From NCBI RefSeq assembly GCF_900230195.1, contig NZ_OCNE01000009.1, positions 1-64,000 on the forward strand: 64,000 nt of DNA, in the 5' to 3' direction. The stretch is from Streptomyces zhaozhouensis. Lineage in GTDB: Bacteria; Actinomycetota; Actinomycetes; Streptomycetales; Streptomycetaceae. The translations under genes were made by a program, and so were the position numbers. Positions 39,305 through 48,175 of this stretch are shown one piece after another (the first letter of the stretch is position 1; each line of letters begins with the position of its first letter). The notes beneath the pieces were generated by a model, which made no database searches, was not told the origin of the DNA, and saw only the letters and a list, made by a program, of their open reading frames with translations.

Positions 39305-39817
39305 ATGGACGAGGTTGCGCGGGGGCCGGGCGGCGACGGCGGCCCCGGGTCGGCGGACGAGGGCTGGCGGCCGATCGAGGCGGGGGTGCTCACGCTGCGC
39401 CGGCTGCTGCTGGCCTGCTGGCTCGGGCCGTTGGCGCTGGCCGGCGCCGTGCTGCCCCCGGTGCTCGGCGCGCCGCTGTGGGCGCTGCTGGCGCTGCCGG
39501 TGCTGGCGGGCGGCGGCTGGGGCTGGTGGGCGCTGGAGCGCAACTGGCTGTCCTGGGGCTATCTGGAACGCGACGACGACCTGCTGATCAACCGCGGGGT
39601 GCTCTGGCGCCAGCTGACCGTGGTGCCCTACGGGCGGATGCAGCTGGTCGAGGTGACCTCGGGCCCGTTGGAGCGCCGCTTCGGGCTGGCCAGGCTCCAG
39701 CTCCACACGGCCGCCGCCGCGACCGACGCCACCATCCCCGGGCTGGCCCCCGCCGAGGCGGAGCGACTGCGGGACCGCCTGACCGAGCTGGGCGAGGCCC
39801 GATCGGCCGGCCTGTGA
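39305..39817 (+). CDS. Bacterial PH-domain membrane protein (YdbS-like)
   Basis: 170 residues. Two membrane segments (about 37-58 and 61-78) are followed by a bacterial PH-like (bPH2) domain: WGYLERDDDLLINRGVLWRQ, VPYGRMQLVEVTSGPLERRF, LARLQLHTAAAA. The stop overlaps the start of the next PH-domain gene (GTGA), as in YdbS-YdbT pairs. In other bacteria these pairs confer resistance to some peptides; the role here is unknown. Confidence 0.88.
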   Translation: MDEVARGPGGDGGPGSADEGWRPIEAGVLTLRRLLLACWLGPLALAGAVLPPVLGAPLWALLALPVLAGGGWGWWALERNWLSWGYLERDDDLLINRGVLWRQLTVVPYGRMQLVEVTSGPLERRFGLARLQLHTAAAATDATIPGLAPAEAERLRDRLTELGEARSAGL

Positions 39818-41166
39818 ACCCGCCGGACGGGGAGTCGGGGAACGGGTCCGCCGACGAGATCCCCAGCGGCCGGGGCAAGCGGCTGCATCCGCTCACTCCC
39901 TGGCGCCGCGCCTGGGCGCCGCTGGCGGGCCTCTTCGCCGTCGCGCTCCAGAACGCGGGGGAGGTCCGCGACCAGGCCGAGGGCGCCGGGCTCGGCTGGC
40001 TGCTGCTCGGCGTCGCCGTCCTGGTCCTGGGCGCCACCGCCTACGGCTATCTCTCCTGGCGGGTCACCCGCTATCTGGTCACCGAGACCGAACTGCGCAT
40101 CCGCACCGGGCTGTTGTTCCGCCGCACCGCGCATCTGCGGTTGGACCGCATCCAGGCGATCGACATCTCGCGCCCGCTGCTGGCCAGGGCCTTCGGCGTG
40201 GCCAAGCTGAAGATGGACGTGGTCGGCTCCGGCTCCCACGACGAGCTGGTGTTCCTCGCCGAGCGCGAGGCGACCGAGCTGCGCGCCGAACTGCTGGCCA
40301 GGGCCGCGGGGATCGCCCCCGAGGCCGCGTCCAGCGCGGGCGAGGCGCCGGCGCGCGAGCTGCACCAGGTGGACTCGCGGATGCTGGGCTGGTCGCTGGC
40401 GCTGCTCGGCAGCGCCTGGGGTTCGCTGCTCGCCGCGCTGGTGACCACGCCGTTGATCTGGCTGGCGACCGACAGCGTGCTGCCCGCGCTCGCGGTGCTG
40501 CTGCCGCTGCTGGCCGCGATCTGGCGCGGCAGCCTGGGGGCGTTCCTGACCCAGTACGGCTGGACGGTCAGCGAGTCGCCCGACGGGCTGCGGCTGGACC
40601 ACGGGCTGCTGCAACGCGACCACGCCACGGTGCCCCCGGGGCGGGTGCAGGCCGTGAGGATCGTGGAACCGGTGCTGTGGCGCCGACGCGGCTGGCTGCG
40701 GGTGGAGTTGGCCGTCGCCGGGGAGGGCAACGAGGGCGGCATGTTGCTGCCCGTCGGCACGCGCGAGACCGTCCGCGCGCTGCTGGGCCGCATCCTGCCG
40801 GACGTCGACCTGGACGAGACGCTGGCGCGGATCGAGGCCGCGCCCACCCGCGCGCGTTGGGCCGTGCCGGTGTGGCGGGTCGGCTACGGCTACGGCGCGA
40901 CCGACGCGGTCTTCGTCGCCCGCCACGGGCGGCTGCGCCGCACCCACACGCTGGTGCCGCACGCCAAGGTGCAGAGCGTGCGGCTGGCGCAGGGGCCGTG
41001 GGAGCGGCGGCTGGGCCTGGCGTCGATCCACGTGGACCAGGGCGCCAACGGAACGGCGACGGCGCGGCTGCTGGACGCGGCGCACGCGGCCGACGAGGTG
41101 GCCCGCCAGGCCGACCGCTCCCGCCTTGGCCGCCGCTCGGCGACGCCGGACCGTTGGCTGACCTAG
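39814..41166 (+). CDS. Large bacterial PH-domain membrane protein (YdbT-like)
   Basis: 450 residues with repeated bPH2 domains: first after the two N-terminal membrane segments (LVTETELRIRTGLLFRRTAH, RIQAIDISRPLLARAFG), then a second following a second membrane pair (QYGWTVSESPDGLRLDHGLL), and a third near the C-terminus (LRRTHTLVPHAKVQSVRLAQ). The GTG at 39814 overlaps the preceding stop; the longer upstream frame is a shadow. The two proteins likely form a membrane complex. Confidence 0.88.
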   Translation: MNPPDGESGNGSADEIPSGRGKRLHPLTPWRRAWAPLAGLFAVALQNAGEVRDQAEGAGLGWLLLGVAVLVLGATAYGYLSWRVTRYLVTETELRIRTGLLFRRTAHLRLDRIQAIDISRPLLARAFGVAKLKMDVVGSGSHDELVFLAEREATELRAELLARAAGIAPEAASSAGEAPARELHQVDSRMLGWSLALLGSAWGSLLAALVTTPLIWLATDSVLPALAVLLPLLAAIWRGSLGAFLTQYGWTVSESPDGLRLDHGLLQRDHATVPPGRVQAVRIVEPVLWRRRGWLRVELAVAGEGNEGGMLLPVGTRETVRALLGRILPDVDLDETLARIEAAPTRARWAVPVWRVGYGYGATDAVFVARHGRLRRTHTLVPHAKVQSVRLAQGPWERRLGLASIHVDQGANGTATARLLDAAHAADEVARQADRSRLGRRSATPDRWLT

Positions 41167-41201
41167 ATCGCCTCGTTCGGGCGCCGGGGCCAGGCGCCGC
41201 G

Positions 41202-41549
41202 TCAGCCGGACTGGCCGCCGCCGGCGGCGACGAGGTGGAGGAGGGCCTCGGCCGCCGACTTCACGTGGGCCGAGTCGCCGGGCAGCACGAACACGCCGCG
41301 GGCGCCCCAGCCGGGCGCCGCGTTGTACTTGGTCCCGTTGACCGTGAGCGAGACGGACTTGCCGCCCGTGAACCGGATCTTCTTGGCGACGACCTGGCTC
41401 ACCGGGCCGCTGTCGATGGGCTGCCGCTCGGAGTCGAGCAGGGTGAGCGTTCCCCGGTCGACGACGATGAAGCCGTGTTGCGCGAGGGGCCTGAGCCCCT
41501 TGCCGATCTGGACCTGCTCGAAGACGTACTCGGGATCAGTCGTCGACAT
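41202..41549 (-). CDS. Small PH-like protein of the type VII-associated operon
   Basis: 115 residues, last gene of the six-gene operon. GFIVVDRGTLTLLDSERQPI and VAKKIRFTGGKSVSLTVNG suggest a PH-like beta barrel, ending in a helix (HVKSAAEALLHLVAAGG). No signal peptide or membrane segment. Function unknown; a binding or adaptor role for the operon's membrane protein is possible. Confidence 0.7.
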   Translation of the reverse strand: MSTTDPEYVFEQVQIGKGLRPLAQHGFIVVDRGTLTLLDSERQPIDSGPVSQVVAKKIRFTGGKSVSLTVNGTKYNAAPGWGARGVFVLPGDSAHVKSAAEALLHLVAAGGGQSG

Positions 41550-41565
41550 GGGGGGCTCTCCGCCT

Positions 41566-42201
41566 TCACTGGGGGCTGATGGTCAGCGTCTGGGCGATGT
41601 CGTCGGCCGTCTCCACCATCGTCTCGCCGAGCGTGGGGCTCGGCCAGGTGACGGTCAGTTCCACGAACCCACCGTCGGGGCCCGGGGGCACCACGTAGTA
41701 GGAGACGTACTCGATCATCGAACGTCGGCCGTCCTCCGCGGGTTCCTCCAGGATCAGCTCGTGCACCCGGCACGTCGGCCCGGCCGGCAGCTCGACGACG
41801 GTGACCAGCGGGTCCCGGAACCGGTAGGGCTGCGGCTGGACGGCCAGTCGGGCCATCGCCTCGGCGGTGCGGACCTCGGACGGCGTGGGCACCGGCGCGC
41901 AGAACGCGGTGACCGGCACCAGGGGGCGCGAGTTCAGCGGCTCGGGGGGCACGTAGACGGCGACGGGCGACGCCTCGCGTTCCACCGCGCCCTCCCAGAT
42001 CGCCCTCAACTCCGGGTAGGCGGCCTCCGCGTAGTCCTGGCTGTACTCGCCGCCCCGGTCGGCGACGGCCTGCGCGACCCGTTCGGCCGCGTCCTCCTCC
42101 GCCATCTCCAGCTGATGCCAGAACTCCTCGGGGTGCTCGAAGGAGGCCACCCAACGGGTCGCCGCCGTCTTCGTCACCGCTATACCGGCCGCGTCGGTCA
42201 C
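41566..42201 (-). CDS. Mog1/PsbP-fold-like protein of the type VII-associated operon
   Basis: 211 residues from the GTG at 42201, which overlaps the preceding stop. The second half (EYVSYYVVPPGPDGGFVEL, TVTWPSPTLGETMVE, ETADDIAQTLTIS) resembles the C-terminal hairpin and helix of Mog1/PsbP-like proteins such as mycobacterial LpqN. A conserved Cys pair is possible (FCAPVP, TCRVHEL). It shares this layout with the 251-residue protein at the other end of the operon, so the two may be paralogues. No signal peptide. Confidence 0.65.
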   Translation of the reverse strand: MTDAAGIAVTKTAATRWVASFEHPEEFWHQLEMAEEDAAERVAQAVADRGGEYSQDYAEAAYPELRAIWEGAVEREASPVAVYVPPEPLNSRPLVPVTAFCAPVPTPSEVRTAEAMARLAVQPQPYRFRDPLVTVVELPAGPTCRVHELILEEPAEDGRRSMIEYVSYYVVPPGPDGGFVELTVTWPSPTLGETMVETADDIAQTLTISPQ

Positions 42202-43577
42202 GACCTCTCCTCTCCTTGCTTGTCGAGGCGCGCGCCGTGGCCGCCCCCCGTGGCGCCCACCCCCTCCGGCGGCACCAGGACGTTGAGCTTCCACTTGCGG
42301 TAGGCGCCCCGCACCGCGTAGGCCGGGACGGCGATCAGGAACGCGCCGGCCAGCACGGGGTAGAACGGGTCCCACGCGAGGTCCCACACGAACAGGCCGT
42401 AGACGAGCGAGAAGATCCCGAAGGCCATCACCCCGGGGGTCTCGGCGGAGTAGGCGAAGAGGCGCTCCTGCCGCGCGTAGTGCTTCGCACGCCAGACGCC
42501 AGCCGTCCTGTCCTCCCGCTGCCTGCCGGGGAACGCCCTCAACTGCTTCTTCCGGATGCCGAGTCCGGCCTGCCGGCAGAAGTCGCCGAGCGCGACGAGT
42601 TGGGGATCTCCGGCGAACCAGGTGTCCCAGTGCAGAAACGCGTGCACCGTCTCCCTGTCGTCCACCAACGCCACGCCCCAGGGCCGCCCCTGGTCCTCCA
42701 GCACCACGGCCTCCCGCAGCCCGAGCACCGGGTCCGCCGGCGGCGGCATGAGCCGCATCATCCGCTGCGCGGTGCGCAGTTCGACGGCCTCTGCGGTGAG
42801 CCGCAGCGCGCTGCGGTCCAGGAACGACCGGGTGACGGGAACGCCGGGCCTGGGTCTCAGCTCCGCCGCGGCGACGGTGCGCCCGGCACGCGTCCCGGCC
42901 AGGCCCAGCACGGCCGCGGGAACGACGGTGACGAGGGCGATGATCAGGAAGGGCAGCGAGGCCATGGCGTTGCGCCACTCCGCGCCGGGAGGGGCCCAGG
43001 AGAAGAAGAACAGCAGCATGGAGGCGAAGGCCGGAAGGGCCCACACCGTCGTCGCCAACTCCGGCCCCGGCCGCAGCGGACCCGCGAACCCCGCCGCCCG
43101 GGGCGGCTCCTCCTCGTCCTCCGCCGCCACGTGGACGGGGATGCCGTGATGGCGCAGGAAGGGGGCGAGTCCGGAACGCTCGGCGTAGTCGGCGTCCCCG
43201 GGCCCCAGGGTGAACGGGGTCCAGGAGTCCGGCCTCTCCAGTGGCAGCGGCAATCCACCTGTCGGGAGCCAGCCCCCGAGGGGCAGACAGGCGACGGACT
43301 TGCCCGCCCCGTCCAGCAGATGGAGGCAGCCCCCCGACGCGCCGATCTTTCCGCTGCTCACACCGCCCCCGCCGGTGCGGGACGCGGCGGTGCAGAGCTT
43401 CCCCGGCAGATAGACCGCCGAGGCGACCCCCTCCGGGCCCAACGGCCAGGAGCGGGAACGCCAGCGCTGCCGCACCACCAGCCGGCCGTTCTCGACCGTG
43501 ATCCGGGCCCGGCGCAGCACCCCCCAACGGACCAGGGGACGTTGCGCCGGGAAGACGACCGGCTCCACCGGGTTCAT
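42198..43577 (-). CDS. Membrane protein of the type VII-associated operon
   Basis: 459 residues. A PH-like N-terminal region (ITVENGRLVVRQRWRSRSWP) is followed by two membrane segments at about 177-195 and 205-225. A central soluble domain contains RLTAEAVELRTAQRMMRL and FLHWDTWFAGDP, and a second membrane pair lies at about 385-400 and 405-425. It overlaps both neighbours (ATGA, GTGA). It may be a receptor, translocation partner or immunity-type protein for the effector-like gene upstream; none of these is shown. Confidence 0.7.
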   Translation of the reverse strand: MNPVEPVVFPAQRPLVRWGVLRRARITVENGRLVVRQRWRSRSWPLGPEGVASAVYLPGKLCTAASRTGGGGVSSGKIGASGGCLHLLDGAGKSVACLPLGGWLPTGGLPLPLERPDSWTPFTLGPGDADYAERSGLAPFLRHHGIPVHVAAEDEEEPPRAAGFAGPLRPGPELATTVWALPAFASMLLFFFSWAPPGAEWRNAMASLPFLIIALVTVVPAAVLGLAGTRAGRTVAAAELRPRPGVPVTRSFLDRSALRLTAEAVELRTAQRMMRLMPPPADPVLGLREAVVLEDQGRPWGVALVDDRETVHAFLHWDTWFAGDPQLVALGDFCRQAGLGIRKKQLRAFPGRQREDRTAGVWRAKHYARQERLFAYSAETPGVMAFGIFSLVYGLFVWDLAWDPFYPVLAGAFLIAVPAYAVRGAYRKWKLNVLVPPEGVGATGGGHGARLDKQGEERS

Positions 43578-45061
43578 CGGGCCATGGCCTCGCTCTCGTC
43601 GTAGGTGAGGTCACCGGCTTCGGTGAAGTCGCCGACCAGCGGGTGGTCACCGTCACCGAGTCCCGGCCAGTTCCAGAGGGAGTCGACCCCCGTGACTCCG
43701 AAGAGTCCGATGTTGCCAGAGATGGCACCCGCGCCGGCGGCGCCGATCGCGGCGGAACTCGAAGCACCCAGTTCGCCAACCGTGACTCCCCGAGCGCTCG
43801 CCCGGCCCAGTGCCGCCAGGTCGTCCGCCGCATCCGCCTGCCCGAAGAACTGGTGAACCCCACCCCGAAACCCAACGCCGCTGAATGCGCCGCGCATCCC
43901 GGATATGCCCTGGCCCCAGTTGGAGCCGCTGCCCAGCACCCGCAGGTTGCCGGCCATCTCGCCGCCGAGCCCGCCGAAGGCGGAGCGGCCCCAGCCGAGC
44001 AGCCCGGAGGGGCGGGTGAACGTGGTACCGGCGCGGGCGGCCAGCGTCGCGCCGTCGCCGACGACGCCGGCGGCGATCGCGTTGCGGGCGGCGCGGTTGC
44101 CCGCGGCGTTCTGCATGACGCTGCGGAACGCGCCGAAGCGGGCGGTGCCGCCGGCGGCGCGCAGCATCGGGGTCACCGCGCGGCCGATGCCGAAGGTGAC
44201 GATGCCGACCACGTCGAGGGCGAAGCCGACCCAGTTGCCCGAGAGGGCGTTGCCGACCATGGAGAAGACGGTGGCCACCAGCGCGATGGTCCCGAGGACG
44301 GCGGCCAGGGCCTGGCCGACGACGGGTATCCAGCTCACCAGCAGCGCGAGGACCCCGCAGATCGCGGCGATTCTCCCCGCCCACTCGCCGATCATGATCA
44401 GGAAGTCCTTGAGCCCGTCGAAGAACGCGCCCACGTGGTCCCAGAAGCCGTCCTTGAGGCCGTCGCCGCCGATGAAGTCGCCGATGGCGTCGGCGGCCCG
44501 CTGGGCGGCCTGGTCCTTGGCCTCGACGATCTCGGAGAGCCGGGTGCGCAGCCGGTTCAACTCGCCCTGTTGGTATTCGAGTTGCCCCTGGAGGTTGCTG
44601 ACCTGGCGGTTCGCCTCCTCCTCGCGGTCCTCGGCGTCGTCGGCGTCCGAGTCGCCCGCGCGCTCCGCGTCGGCCTCGGCGCCCTCGATGCGCCCGCTGA
44701 GGCTGTCCATCTGCGCCTGGACCTCCTGGGCCTCGGTGCGCAGCGTCAGGCTCTCGGTCTGGGCGTCCTCCAGCGCGGGCCAGTAGCCCGCCAGGGCGTC
44801 GGCGGCGGCGTCGTAGCGGCCCCACGCCTTCCACACGTCGTCGGAGACCTCGGTCGACTTCTCGCGGAACGCGGTGCCGGCCTCGGAACGCCAGCCGTCC
44901 TCGCTGTCGGTGACGTCCTCCAGCAGCTCCTTGGCGCGCTGGATCGCGTCGGCCGTGCGCCGGTAGCGGGCGGCGGCCTCCTGGACCATCTCCCAGTCAC
45001 CGGGGACCGGGTCGCGGCCGTCGTCGGTCAGCGGCTGCCAGTCGGCGGGACGTGTGCCCAT
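43574..45061 (-). CDS. Long protein with type VII secretion-type N-terminus
   Basis: 495 residues. The N-terminus (GDWEMVQEAAARYRRTADAI, DGWRSEAGTAFREK) matches the helical T7SS-signal domain of polymorphic toxins. A coiled coil follows (about 100-190, ANRQVSNLQGQLEYQQGELN), then a hydrophobic region with several likely membrane helices (about 215-310) and a Gly/Ala-rich C-terminal part. No nuclease, deaminase or other known toxin motif is visible, so any effector activity could be membrane-directed. Coupled by TGATG to the WXG100-like gene. Confidence 0.75.
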   Translation of the reverse strand: MGTRPADWQPLTDDGRDPVPGDWEMVQEAAARYRRTADAIQRAKELLEDVTDSEDGWRSEAGTAFREKSTEVSDDVWKAWGRYDAAADALAGYWPALEDAQTESLTLRTEAQEVQAQMDSLSGRIEGAEADAERAGDSDADDAEDREEEANRQVSNLQGQLEYQQGELNRLRTRLSEIVEAKDQAAQRAADAIGDFIGGDGLKDGFWDHVGAFFDGLKDFLIMIGEWAGRIAAICGVLALLVSWIPVVGQALAAVLGTIALVATVFSMVGNALSGNWVGFALDVVGIVTFGIGRAVTPMLRAAGGTARFGAFRSVMQNAAGNRAARNAIAAGVVGDGATLAARAGTTFTRPSGLLGWGRSAFGGLGGEMAGNLRVLGSGSNWGQGISGMRGAFSGVGFRGGVHQFFGQADAADDLAALGRASARGVTVGELGASSSAAIGAAGAGAISGNIGLFGVTGVDSLWNWPGLGDGDHPLVGDFTEAGDLTYDESEAMAR

Positions 45062-45348
45062 CAGTTACCGCCCTGGAGCGCCTGGGCCAGCTCGGACTCG
45101 ATCCCGTCGTAGCCCTCCGCGGCCTGGATGGCCTTCTCCGCGAGTGTGCGCAGGCCGTCCATGAGTTTCTCGCGATGAACTCCCCAGTTCTCCGCAAACT
45201 CTTCAAGTTCGTGCGCGAGGCCGTCGTGGCTCACCTGCTCCGCGTAATCGGACGCGGCGTCCTCGGCGTTCTCGAACTCGGTGGCTATCAGGCGCAGTTT
45301 CTCCCCGAGCTCCTGGACTTCGCTGACTGTGATATCGAGGTCGGACAT
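45061..45348 (-). CDS. WXG100/ESAT-6-like small helical protein
   Basis: 95 residues, all helical, acidic, with two helices separated by ENWGVHRE, which stands where the W-x-G turn of WXG100 proteins is expected. Such proteins pair with and guide type VII substrates. Its stop overlaps the start of the 495-residue protein (TGATG), the usual arrangement of partner and substrate. No EccC ATPase is in the window, so secretion would rely on components elsewhere. Confidence 0.7.
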   Translation of the reverse strand: MSDLDITVSEVQELGEKLRLIATEFENAEDAASDYAEQVSHDGLAHELEEFAENWGVHREKLMDGLRTLAEKAIQAAEGYDGIESELAQALQGGN

Positions 45349-45381
45349 TCCCCCTCCTCCTGCTGCGGACCCGGTCGGCCC

Positions 45382-46137
45382 TTAATCGGACCACCGGAAA
45401 GAAGCGGCGATGGCGTCGAACATCTGGACCTGCGCATCCGCCAACTCCTTCAGCGGTGCACTGAAAGTGAGGACCAGCCACGCGGTGGAGTGGGGAACCG
45501 GCAGGAAGAACTCCAGCAAGGTGTTGGGACGTGCCTTGTCCTGTCCCAGTTCCAGCGAGTCCTCGCTCAGTTCCTCCCGGCGACCGCGCACCGCCTCGCC
45601 CGAGGGAAGGGTCACGACGGAGACCTGCGCGCCCTCGCCGTACCGGTCCCGGATGCCGTCGGCCAGCAACGACACCGGCATCTGCCGCGGCAGCGACGGG
45701 TTCTCGGGCTCCGCGGTCACCATGAGGCTCGCGGGGATCGGAACGCCCATCACGGCCTCGGTCGCGAGATAGATCTCAATCGCCTCACGCTGCGAGGCGT
45801 TGTGGGTGACCTCCGTCAGCAAATCCCGCAACTCGTGACGCTTCACAGCGAACTCGTCACGGTTCGGATATGCCTTGTCGACCAGGATCTGGACGGCCCG
45901 CATCCGCTTCGGCTCCGAACGGAGCGGAATTCGGAACCAGTCCGTCGGAGTGATCATCCGGTAACGCTTCGGAGGGCCGCCCCGGCCCTTTTCGCCCTCC
46001 GTTGGGGAGATTTTCGCCGGCTGTTCATGCGCCGCAGCACCGCCGCCCTCTCTGTCGAACGCCACGCGTTCTTCCGCCCGTGCCACGCGGAACTCTCCCG
46101 TCAGATGAAACTCACGCTTGCCATTCTTCGCATCCAA
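45382..46137 (-). CDS. Mog1/PsbP-like protein, first gene of the type VII-associated operon
   Basis: 251 residues with LLEFFLPVPHSTAWLVLTFS and LADAQVQMFDAIAASFRW at the C-terminus, the pattern of Mog1/PsbP-like proteins. The first 60 residues are charged and low in conserved features. MITPTDWFRIPLRSEP at residue 61 (ATG at 45957) may be the true start, but neither start has a good ribosome binding site. A 33-base gap separates it from the WXG100-like gene. Confidence 0.65.
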   Translation of the reverse strand: MDAKNGKREFHLTGEFRVARAEERVAFDREGGGAAAHEQPAKISPTEGEKGRGGPPKRYRMITPTDWFRIPLRSEPKRMRAVQILVDKAYPNRDEFAVKRHELRDLLTEVTHNASQREAIEIYLATEAVMGVPIPASLMVTAEPENPSLPRQMPVSLLADGIRDRYGEGAQVSVVTLPSGEAVRGRREELSEDSLELGQDKARPNTLLEFFLPVPHSTAWLVLTFSAPLKELADAQVQMFDAIAASFRWSD

Positions 46138-46172
46138 TCAGCCGGACGCGAGGAAGGGAAGCGCGGTTCCCC

Positions 46173-46679
46173 TCAGCCGATCTCCGTCAAACCGCCGCCC
46201 TCGTCGCGGTCGTCGGAGCCGCCGCCCTCTCCTTCCTCGTCGGAGTCCTCGCCCTCCCGGTCGATCAGGACCGGAGAACCGTGGTGCGACCAGACCCGCC
46301 ACTCGCCGTCCTCCGCCCTGCGGAAGACGTTGGTGGCCACCACCAACCCGCCGACCAGCGGCCCCACTTCCCCCTCCGCCTCGGAGGGACCGCCGCTGAG
46401 GATGTTCTCCGTGCAGGTCACCAGCGCCGTGTCGCCCAGCACCGAGACCTCGACATCGGTGAGGAAGAACTGGATGTAGTCGGTGTTGGCCATGATCAAC
46501 GCGTACGAACGCAGCACCTCGGCCCGCCCGTTGATCACCGGCCAGCCCGGGTGCACCACGCTGATGTCGTCGGTCAGCCAACGCTCCGTCAGAGCGTCCA
46601 GGTCGCCGCGCTCGATCGCGTCGTAGAGCGCCGTGTTGGCCGCCGCGACCGCCTCGATGTCGGTGCTCGCTCCGGTCAT
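46173..46679 (-). CDS. SnoaL/NTF2-like protein
   Basis: 168 residues of the NTF2-like fold: AANTALYDAIERGDLDALTE, DISVVHPGWPVINGRAEVLR, and WRVWSHHGSPVL, followed by an acidic disordered tail rich in Glu, Asp and Gly. The folP stop overlaps its ATG (ATGA), so it is translated with folP. The family includes enzymes and small binding proteins; the link to folate synthesis is positional only. Confidence 0.85.
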   Translation of the reverse strand: MTGASTDIEAVAAANTALYDAIERGDLDALTERWLTDDISVVHPGWPVINGRAEVLRSYALIMANTDYIQFFLTDVEVSVLGDTALVTCTENILSGGPSEAEGEVGPLVGGLVVATNVFRRAEDGEWRVWSHHGSPVLIDREGEDSDEEGEGGGSDDRDEGGGLTEIG

Positions 46680-47566
46680 ACCGCTCCCTCCCCGCCGTCG
46701 CCCACCCGGCGGTCCGCCTCGTCGATGGCACGGGCCACCCGGACGGCGTCCGCGCTGGCCCGTGCCTCGTGTACCCGCACAGCCCACGCCCCAGCCGCGG
46801 CGGCGAGCGCGGAGACGGCGGCGGTCGCCGCGTCGCGCTCGCGCGCGGGCGGCGGGGTGCCGTCGGGGCCGGCGAGCACCCGGCCGAGGAACCGCTTGCG
46901 CGAGGCCGCGACCAGCAGCGGGAACGGCAGGTCGGCGCGGATCCTGCCGAGCGCGGCCAGCAGCGCCAGGTCGTGCTCGGCCCGCTTCGCGAAGCCCAAC
47001 CCCGGGTCGACCACCAGCAGCTCGGGCGCGATGCCGCCGGCCACCGCGCCGGCCAGGCTCTCCCGCAGCTCGTCGACCACCTCGCCGACCACGTCGGCGT
47101 AGACGGCCCGGTCGTTCATGTCCACGCTCTGCCCGCGCCAGTGCATCACCACGAACGGCACGGCCCGTTCCGCCACCAGCGGCACCATCGCGGGGTCGGC
47201 CCGGCCGCCGCTCACGTCGTTGACCATCCGGGCGCCGGCGTCCAGCGCGCGCCCCGCCACCGAGGCGCGGGTGGTGTCCACGCTGACCAACGCCCCCCGA
47301 TCGGCCAGCTCCCGCACCACGGGCAGCACCCGCCGCAGCTCCTCGGCCTCGTCCACCCGGGTGGCACCCGGGCGGGTCGACTCGCCGCCGACGTCCACCA
47401 GGTCCGCGCCCTCGGCCACCAGATCGAGCCCCCGCTTGACCGCCGACTCCGGATCGAACCAACGCCCCCCGTCGGAGAAGGAGTCGGGTGTGACATTGAC
47501 CACCCCCATCACCGCACAGCGGTCCCAGCGGGGCAGACCTGTCACCTGACCATGCGCGATGCTCAT
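46676..47566 (-). CDS. folP: Dihydropteroate synthase
   Basis: 296 residues. It joins para-aminobenzoate to dihydropterin pyrophosphate in folate synthesis and is the sulfonamide target. The signatures VMGVVNVTPDSFSDGGRWF, LVDVGGESTRPGA, DPGLGFAKR, ASRKRFLG and the C-terminal RVHEA are all present. It is divergent from folB, with a 249-base region between. A FolP2-type paralogue is common in actinobacteria, but the catalytic set here is complete. Confidence 0.95.
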   Translation of the reverse strand: MSIAHGQVTGLPRWDRCAVMGVVNVTPDSFSDGGRWFDPESAVKRGLDLVAEGADLVDVGGESTRPGATRVDEAEELRRVLPVVRELADRGALVSVDTTRASVAGRALDAGARMVNDVSGGRADPAMVPLVAERAVPFVVMHWRGQSVDMNDRAVYADVVGEVVDELRESLAGAVAGGIAPELLVVDPGLGFAKRAEHDLALLAALGRIRADLPFPLLVAASRKRFLGRVLAGPDGTPPPARERDAATAAVSALAAAAGAWAVRVHEARASADAVRVARAIDEADRRVGDGGEGAV

Positions 47567-47710
47567 GGCCCCAGGGTAGGCGCAGGTGGTGGGCGCCCGA
47601 CCGACCCTTCACCGGCCCCGGGCCCGCGTTCCCCGCCCTCCGAGGGGGAACAGGTCGGCCGGTACCGGCGCTGTTCCCCATGCCCCGACGGAGCGTCGGG
47701 CGGGCGCGGG

Positions 47711-47716
47711 TAGATT
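47711..47716 (+). promoter_or_regulatory. folB: Candidate folB promoter -10 box
   Basis: TAGATT at 47711 would give a leader of about 95 bases that ends with the ribosome binding site GAGGGAG before the GTG at 47816. No good -35 box is seen. Confidence 0.35.
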
Positions 47717-47815
47717 CGAACCCCCGGGCGGTGAGCACCCGAACGGGACCGGCGGCGCACGGGACACCGGAGCGCGCGCTCAGTCGGACAAGACCAGAGA
47801 CGAGGGAGTGAGGCC

Positions 47816-48175
47816 GTGGACCGCATCACGCTGCGTGGAGTACGCGCACAGGGCTTTCACGGGGTCCTCCCCAGTGAGCGCGCCGAGGGCCAGACCTTCG
47901 TGGTGGACGTGGAACTCGGCGTGGACACCAGGCCGGCCGCAGAGGCGGACGCGCTGGAGCTGACCGTCGACTACGGAGTCCTCGCCGAGCAGATCGTCGC
48001 CGTCGTCGCCGGCGAACCCTGCGACCTGCTGGAGACGTTGGCCCAGCGGCTCGCCGACCAGTGCCTGACCCACCCGGCGGTGCGCGAGGTCACCGTGACC
48101 GTGCACAAGCCGCACGCCCCGATCACCGTGCCCTTCGAGGACGTGACCATCAGCATCGAACGGAGCCGAGCATGA
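47816..48175 (+). CDS. folB: Dihydroneopterin aldolase
   Basis: 119 residues. It splits dihydroneopterin to the hydroxymethyl pterin used by FolK. The catalytic Glu lies in HGVLPSERAEGQTFVVDVEL, and the Tyr/Lys elements are DYGVLAEQI and VTVHKPHAPI. The stop overlaps the folK start (ATGA). Confidence 0.95.
   Translation: MDRITLRGVRAQGFHGVLPSERAEGQTFVVDVELGVDTRPAAEADALELTVDYGVLAEQIVAVVAGEPCDLLETLAQRLADQCLTHPAVREVTVTVHKPHAPITVPFEDVTISIERSRA

Noticed and set aside
39046..41166. 706-codon frame ending in the large PH-domain gene
   Set aside because: Its first 256 codons overlap nuoD antisense and the first PH-domain gene out of frame; the GTG at 39814 is coupled to the preceding stop.
41566..43875. 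769-codon frame reading through the Mog1-like gene and its membrane neighbour
   Set aside because: Only its last 211 codons have coding character; the membrane protein is in another frame with overlapping start and stop codons on both sides.
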